A DNA stretch of 64,000 nucleotides. It comes from Cymbidium sinense (lineage: Eukaryota > Streptophyta > Magnoliopsida > Asparagales > Orchidaceae). The position numbers and the translations under genes were made by a program. The notes under the pieces are model-generated. The model did no database searches. It was not told where the DNA came from and saw only the letters and a list, made by a program, of their open reading frames with translations. Of this stretch, positions 59,581 through 64,000 are shown in pieces (position 1 is the stretch's first letter; every line of letters begins with the position of its first letter). The stretch lies in assembly GCA_021442155.1 (NCBI GenBank), contig JAKCPB010000045.1:434001-498000 (forward strand), written 5' to 3'.

Positions 59581-59899
59581 TATCCTCGATTTCCTGGATT
59601 TAAAAGGACGTACATATTAGAAATCTAATAAAGTAAGTGGGGTGAGAGATTTGATGCCCTCATCCACCGATACAAGATGTCTACTAGAAGAAGAGCTATA
59701 TAAAGTAGAAGTGCCTACCAAGTAGTAGCTACAATGGAATGGGATGGGCTCGGTTGGGCTACTTGGCTATCCACAAGTATCACGAGCTCCCACTTTCTCC
59801 GAGTTGATTTTGGCAACTTATGAACCTTCCTTGATGTTGGAGGTTCGAGCTACCTCAGGCACCTACAAGGAAAGTTTCTTGATTTTTGAAATAATCATT

Positions 59900-62800
59900 T
59901 TAGAGGTTCAGGATAAGGAGATATCCCAACCTTCTTTGGTTTTGAGAGGTTCGCATGTATCCCCAAGGATTACTCTAATAGAACTCGATGGTTTTTCCAC
60001 TAGATATTCCTTTGGGATAACTATGGCACCTGACTTGTAGCTATGCTCAAGCCAATTGTTGAAGGTAAAATAATCCTCCAAAACATGGCCTAGTATGCGG
60101 TGGTAGGGGAAAAAGCTAAGAACATTACTCCTGCCCACTTCCTCTAGCTTTCTAGGTTCGAGTAGCTGAAAAATCAGTTTCTTTAAGAGGTTCTTAAAGA
60201 TTATCTTAACTACCTCCCTCTTAAATAAATAAGGTTTATTTAGTTTATCCAAAAGAGTAAGTGGATGGTAGCTACCTGGTTGCGGATATGTGTACCACTA
60301 CTGTGAGTATGGCTAAGGAGGAGGCAGTGAAGGCTGTGGAGGATGCTGTGGCGGCCGGTAGGATGGCCTAGGTGGTGGTAGTGGAGTTAGAAGTGACAGT
60401 TGTGGAGCTCGAGGTCTCTCATGCTACTCTCTGGCCGACTGCTTCCTCTTGTCCAATGCTGCTACTACATCTAGTTTCTTTTCATAGATTTTCTACAACT
60501 TTGGCTTTGATGATTGATCCTGAAAAGGCAACTGTTTGGCCTCTCCTTGTAGACTAGCCACCTTGTTGATTAGCTTCTCAATGTCTTGATGGTAAAACCT
60601 TTGAGCATGAAGGCGACAGACCATGAATATTCTTTATTAGAATTTCAATGGCATGCTATTCATACAGTTGCGGTTCGCATTTCATACTCAAATTATGCTA
60701 TCTGAGAATATAATCAATGAGGGACTCACCAGGGTGTTGTTGTGCTACAACGAGATAGTCCACAATTATCCTTTGCTGAGCTCCAACAAACCACTTAATA
60801 AAGAGTTGCTCCAACTCAGTAAAAATCTTCACTAAACTATTAGAGAGTTCAACATACTAATCAAAGGCTATGCCCGCTAAACTGTTGATAAAAAGATGGA
60901 ATAATAATGCATCGCTGCCACCAATGCTGCAATAGTTGGGCCTAAAGTGCACTATATGCAGGCATGTGTTCCTGCTGCCATCAAAGCTCTTGAAAGAAGG
61001 AGGAAGAAAACCCTTAGGATATTGGATAGCATCAAATTCCACTGGGTAGGGTCTACCCTTTGGAACTGATGATCCTCCTCAGGCTTGCACCAATGCTTCT
61101 CACTTGCTCAACCATGAGTTTAATATCTTTTCTTGTATGGAGGCCCTACCTTCTATTAGTCCCTGCTCTACTAGAGGTAGTCTTTTGATCTAAGACATGC
61201 AACAACTCAGGCTGACCAATCTCCATAATAGTAGGATGTTCTGTTGGGGCTTGATTCTAAAGTGCCAAAACTGCTGCTAGCAAATATTCAAGCTATTTCT
61301 TATTTTGTCAATTTATTCATCCTTCTATTTGAGTTGTTGAAGGAGGTGTTGGGTCGAATAGGCTGTATCATCCTGTTGCCATAGCACCTTCCAAGCTATG
61401 CTTATCCTGAATGAGGGAACCTATGGTATCAACCATATGCACCTTTGCTGAATCTTCCAACAAATCATCTTCATTGGGATCAAAGCTAACCTTCTCTTCC
61501 TCTAGGTCAAACCAGTCATACCTTATGATTTCCTTCTTCTTAATGAGATATTGTGCTACAATATCATCTAGGGAGTGGTCCAACTATGCTGGAAAAAATG
61601 ATCGTGGTTGACCGGTGGTAAGATCATGTTCATGAATAGAAATACATCTGACCTCCCTAGCTATCGGAATACTGATCTTGTGAGGGCTATGCTCACTGGA
61701 GGATACATGCTCATGGCTATCATCTGATGCGAGTGGAGTAATACTCCTAGGAGGATCCATTCCCACAAGGTTAATTGAATTATCTCCTTCTCCCTCTACT
61801 AATGCTATCTCCATGATCTGCTGCGGTGGTGGTGGTGATAGCACAACTATGATGCTATAAGGTCTCCACTCCCTCTTCACCACAACCGTAGGAGGTCAGT
61901 AGAGAGCTCGCCTCACCGAGTGTAGATGAAATGGGATCTCTTGGACATAGCGGATCACCAGCTTTTTTTCTCCTAATGATACCTTCATGGATTTTGATGG
62001 AACTGTGGAAGATGGAACTTACACTGGAGATGGTGGACGTGGAGTAGAGCGGTGTGGTGGAGGCACCACCGACTCTCTCTGTACGGGAGCCTTCTTCCCA
62101 TGGTGGGTAGTACTGGTCAAAAGCATGGGTAGCATTCTGATCGAGAAAATCCATGAGGGCGGAGGCAGATGACTGCTCGCCTCTCCCTGCTAGTAACATG
62201 AACTAATACACGGGCCTCCTTGGCCCTCTCATGCCGGATATGCTCACTCACGCTATGAGGAATAACCAATCATAAATCAAATTGGGTCCCAAACTTTAAC
62301 CATCCGTAAGCCCTGCCAACTTGATGTAGAACTATCCTGAGGTTGACATATGACCTCCTCCTGTCTCTAGTAGGAGCCTCATACTAAACTGCAGGTGGAG
62401 GTGACACTATGATTCTCCTAACATCTTCCTATCCATCAAATTCGGAGAGAGGATGAAACTTGTTTTGTGTAATCAGAGGATAAACTATCCTGGGTAACTC
62501 CTCTACTACAACCTGAGAGACTGCCTCCATCTCCTTGGCTATGCGCACATGATGCCACTTGATGTTGTAATTTTTATTGTGGTGTTGAGTTCTGCTGGGA
62601 GGAGCAGTATGAAACTAGATCCTACCTTGTAGGCAGGGGAGACTATCATTGAAGCTAGGTTAGCCTTCCCCTTGGAAGAAGAAACCCCAGCAATAGGAAC
62701 AACTGATGCACCAAATTAAACTACAGAACTTCCACCTTCCTCTTTAGTGAGAGAAATTCAGAATCTGAAGGCATCTCAACATGGATGACTGGCTTCTACC

Positions 62801-62975
62801 TAGTCACCACACTCCTACTAACGGTTGTGAGGGTTGCCTCCTCACAAGTGATCCTAGCCCCCTCGAATCTTGACCAAAGTGACTCAGATGGGCAAAGTCA
62901 GTCTGTGGTAGGTTGGCCTGATCCAAGGACAAATTCATCCCAAAAGGAAAAGTGAAGACATACTTCTAGGAATCC
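59900..62975 (-). pseudogene. Gag of the Tat element
   Basis: The capsid core reads YPKGFLPPSFKSFDGSRNTCLHIVHF...LLFHLFINSLAGIAFDWYVEL (60857-61070) and, in other frames, IFTELEQLFIKWF...PGESLIDYI, the retrotrans_gag domain that forms the virus-like particle. Downstream 59908-60252 has KLEEVGRSNVLSFFPYHRILGH, the remnant of the C..HR...H zinc-binding block, and VIPKEYL. The N-terminal part (61368-62199) is acidic and Ser/Pro-rich, with SFDPNEDDLLEDSAKVHMVD. The first ATG that fits is near 62975 (MDS*KYVFTFPFG), followed by many stops. At least six frame breaks are needed to read it. Confidence 0.72.
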
Positions 62976-63099
62976 ATTAGCACTAAACTGAAATGAGTGA
63001 AAGCTGACTGAAACTGAGTTGAAATTCTATAATTTTTAAAAATAAACTCAAATCAGATCTTTTGCTTTTGTATTCTGCTAACTTTTTGAATTTTGATTT

Positions 63100-64000
63100 A
63101 AAATTTGAACCCACACTCAATGATTTAAATATGTTAAGTGGGGCTCATTAATTTTGGAAAGAGATTTTGAATGTATTAGAGAAGAGATTTTTGAGTTTAG
63201 AATCCATTTTCAAAAACTTTGTGTATGTTGAAAATGGGTTCAAATATTTTGAAGAGATATTTGACACTTCTATTGGTTCATATTTGAATTTGATTTTTAT
63301 GTTTGGGGACCCTTCATTTAACAAATTTGAGTATGTTAAATCGAGGGTCAATTGATTTTATTTGGAATTACTCATTTAGCAAATTTGGGTATGCTAAATG
63401 AGTTATTTTAAAATAATTTTCTTCTTTTGCTTGTTTGCTCATGATGTGAATCATGTGTGAGTTTAGAAATGGAATCTTTACTTAGCAGATATGTATGCTA
63501 AAAAAAGTCAAAAATGTTTTTGTTTTGATTTTTTGAAAAGAGGATCTTTATTTAACAATTTGGATATGCTAAATAAAGGATCCAAATGTGTTCGATTTTC
63601 ATGATTTGATTTTGAAAAGAGGATCTTTACTTAGCAAATTTGTGTATGCTAAATAAAAATCTAAATGTGTTTGATTGTTGAGATTTTGAAAAGAGGATCT
63701 TAGCAAATTTGGGATGCTAAATAAAGAATCCAAATATGTTTGATTTTTATGATTTTGAAAAGAGGATCTTTACTTAGCAAATTTATGTATTCTAAATAAA
63801 GAATCCAAATGTGTTTGATTTTTATGATTTTGAAAAGAGGGTCTTTACTTAGAAAATTTGGGTATGCTAAATAAAGGATCAAAATGTGTTTGAATTTTTG
63901 TGATTTTGAAAAGAGGATCTTTACTTAGCAAATTTGGGTATTAAATAAAGGATCCAAATATGTTTGATTTTTGTAATTTTGAAAAGAGGATCTTAGTAAA
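63100..64000. repeat. Tandem array of stem-loop monomers, about 78 bp each
   Basis: From about 63530 to the edge of the window the unit GAAAAGAGGATCTTTACTTAGCA...TGCTAAATAAAGGATCC...GTGTTTGATTTT repeats with a 75-80-bp period (six to seven copies, the last cut by the window). Each unit contains a stem: GGATCTTTAYTTAGCA pairs with TGCTAAATAAAGGATCC around the loop AATTTGGGTA. Older, more diverged units lie at 63305-63350, 63366-63401 and 63469-63505. It lies upstream of gag on the minus strand, so it may be leader or LTR of the Tat element. Confidence 0.85.

Larger units (their letters stand above)
51527..62975 (-). mobile_element. Ty3/gypsy retrotransposon of the Tat lineage (decayed)
   Basis: Reading leftward on the minus strand the order is gag, protease, RT, RNase H, second RNase H, integrase, 3' repeats: the Ty3/gypsy order. 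The presence of an additional RNase H between the first RNase H and the integrase is diagnostic of the Tat lineage in plants. All genes carry stops and frameshifts. A 5' LTR is not seen before the window ends; the 63-64 kb array would belong to the leader or LTR. Whether the 7.5-kb TG...CA unit to the left is its 3' LTR remains open, as no polypurine tract was found at the 51526 junction. Confidence 0.85.

Noticed and set aside
63530..64000. 78-bp repeats with dyad symmetry considered as CRISPR or integron-type array
   Set aside because: No spacer variation and a plant retrotransposon context; a hairpin tandem repeat is the simpler description.

Overview
This window looks like intergenic, transposon-rich DNA from a flowering plant with a large, AT-rich nuclear genome. 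The evidence is a MIR395 microRNA gene, plant families of Ty3/gypsy (Tat type), Ty1/copia, PIF/Harbinger and Mutator-like elements, long (TA)n tracts and no intact long host protein gene. A monocot is plausible, but nothing here proves it. Almost every protein-coding stretch is a decayed transposon gene read through stops and frameshifts.

Layout. 1-600: GC- and CpG-richer stretch, possibly the leader of a minus-strand gene lying off the left edge. 1080-2975: deleted Ty1/copia element on the minus strand with a short LTR and a tRNA-Met-like primer site. 3420-3760: small GC-rich island of unknown origin. 6286-18384: PIF/Harbinger element A (plus strand), bounded by TAA duplications and split by a 3.9-kb repeat-rich insertion with TG...CA ends (8605-12517). 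19798-20086: large foldback. 21203-21824: the one convincing host gene, MIR395, with a TATA box, a GA tract and a possible sulfur-response element upstream. 22961-24735: decayed GRF-type zinc-finger ORF between two direct repeats. 24740-25870: minisatellite-bearing low-complexity block. 26345-28440: dead Mutator-like transposase (minus).

28729-51526 is the most unusual architecture: two tandem direct copies of a non-coding unit of about 7.5 kb, each beginning TGTGGTRT and ending YAACA. Each holds a structured repeat, a promoter-like module and a dense cluster of TTGAC W-box cores. The second copy is interrupted by PIF/Harbinger element B (39268-46276, TTA duplications), a relative of element A in the opposite orientation. 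51527-62975 is a decayed Tat-lineage Ty3/gypsy element on the minus strand: gag, protease, RT, RNase H, a second RNase H, integrase, then a repeat-rich 3' untranslated region. 63100-64000 is a tandem array whose monomers each form a stem-loop; older monomers keep the stem through paired base changes.

How the parts relate. MIR395 is expected to act in sulfate assimilation, targeting ATP sulfurylase and sulfate transporter transcripts. The rest is nested mobile DNA. Element B is younger than the tandem unit it interrupts, and the 3.9-kb insertion is younger than element A. All assignments come from reading translations and repeats by eye; no database search was possible.
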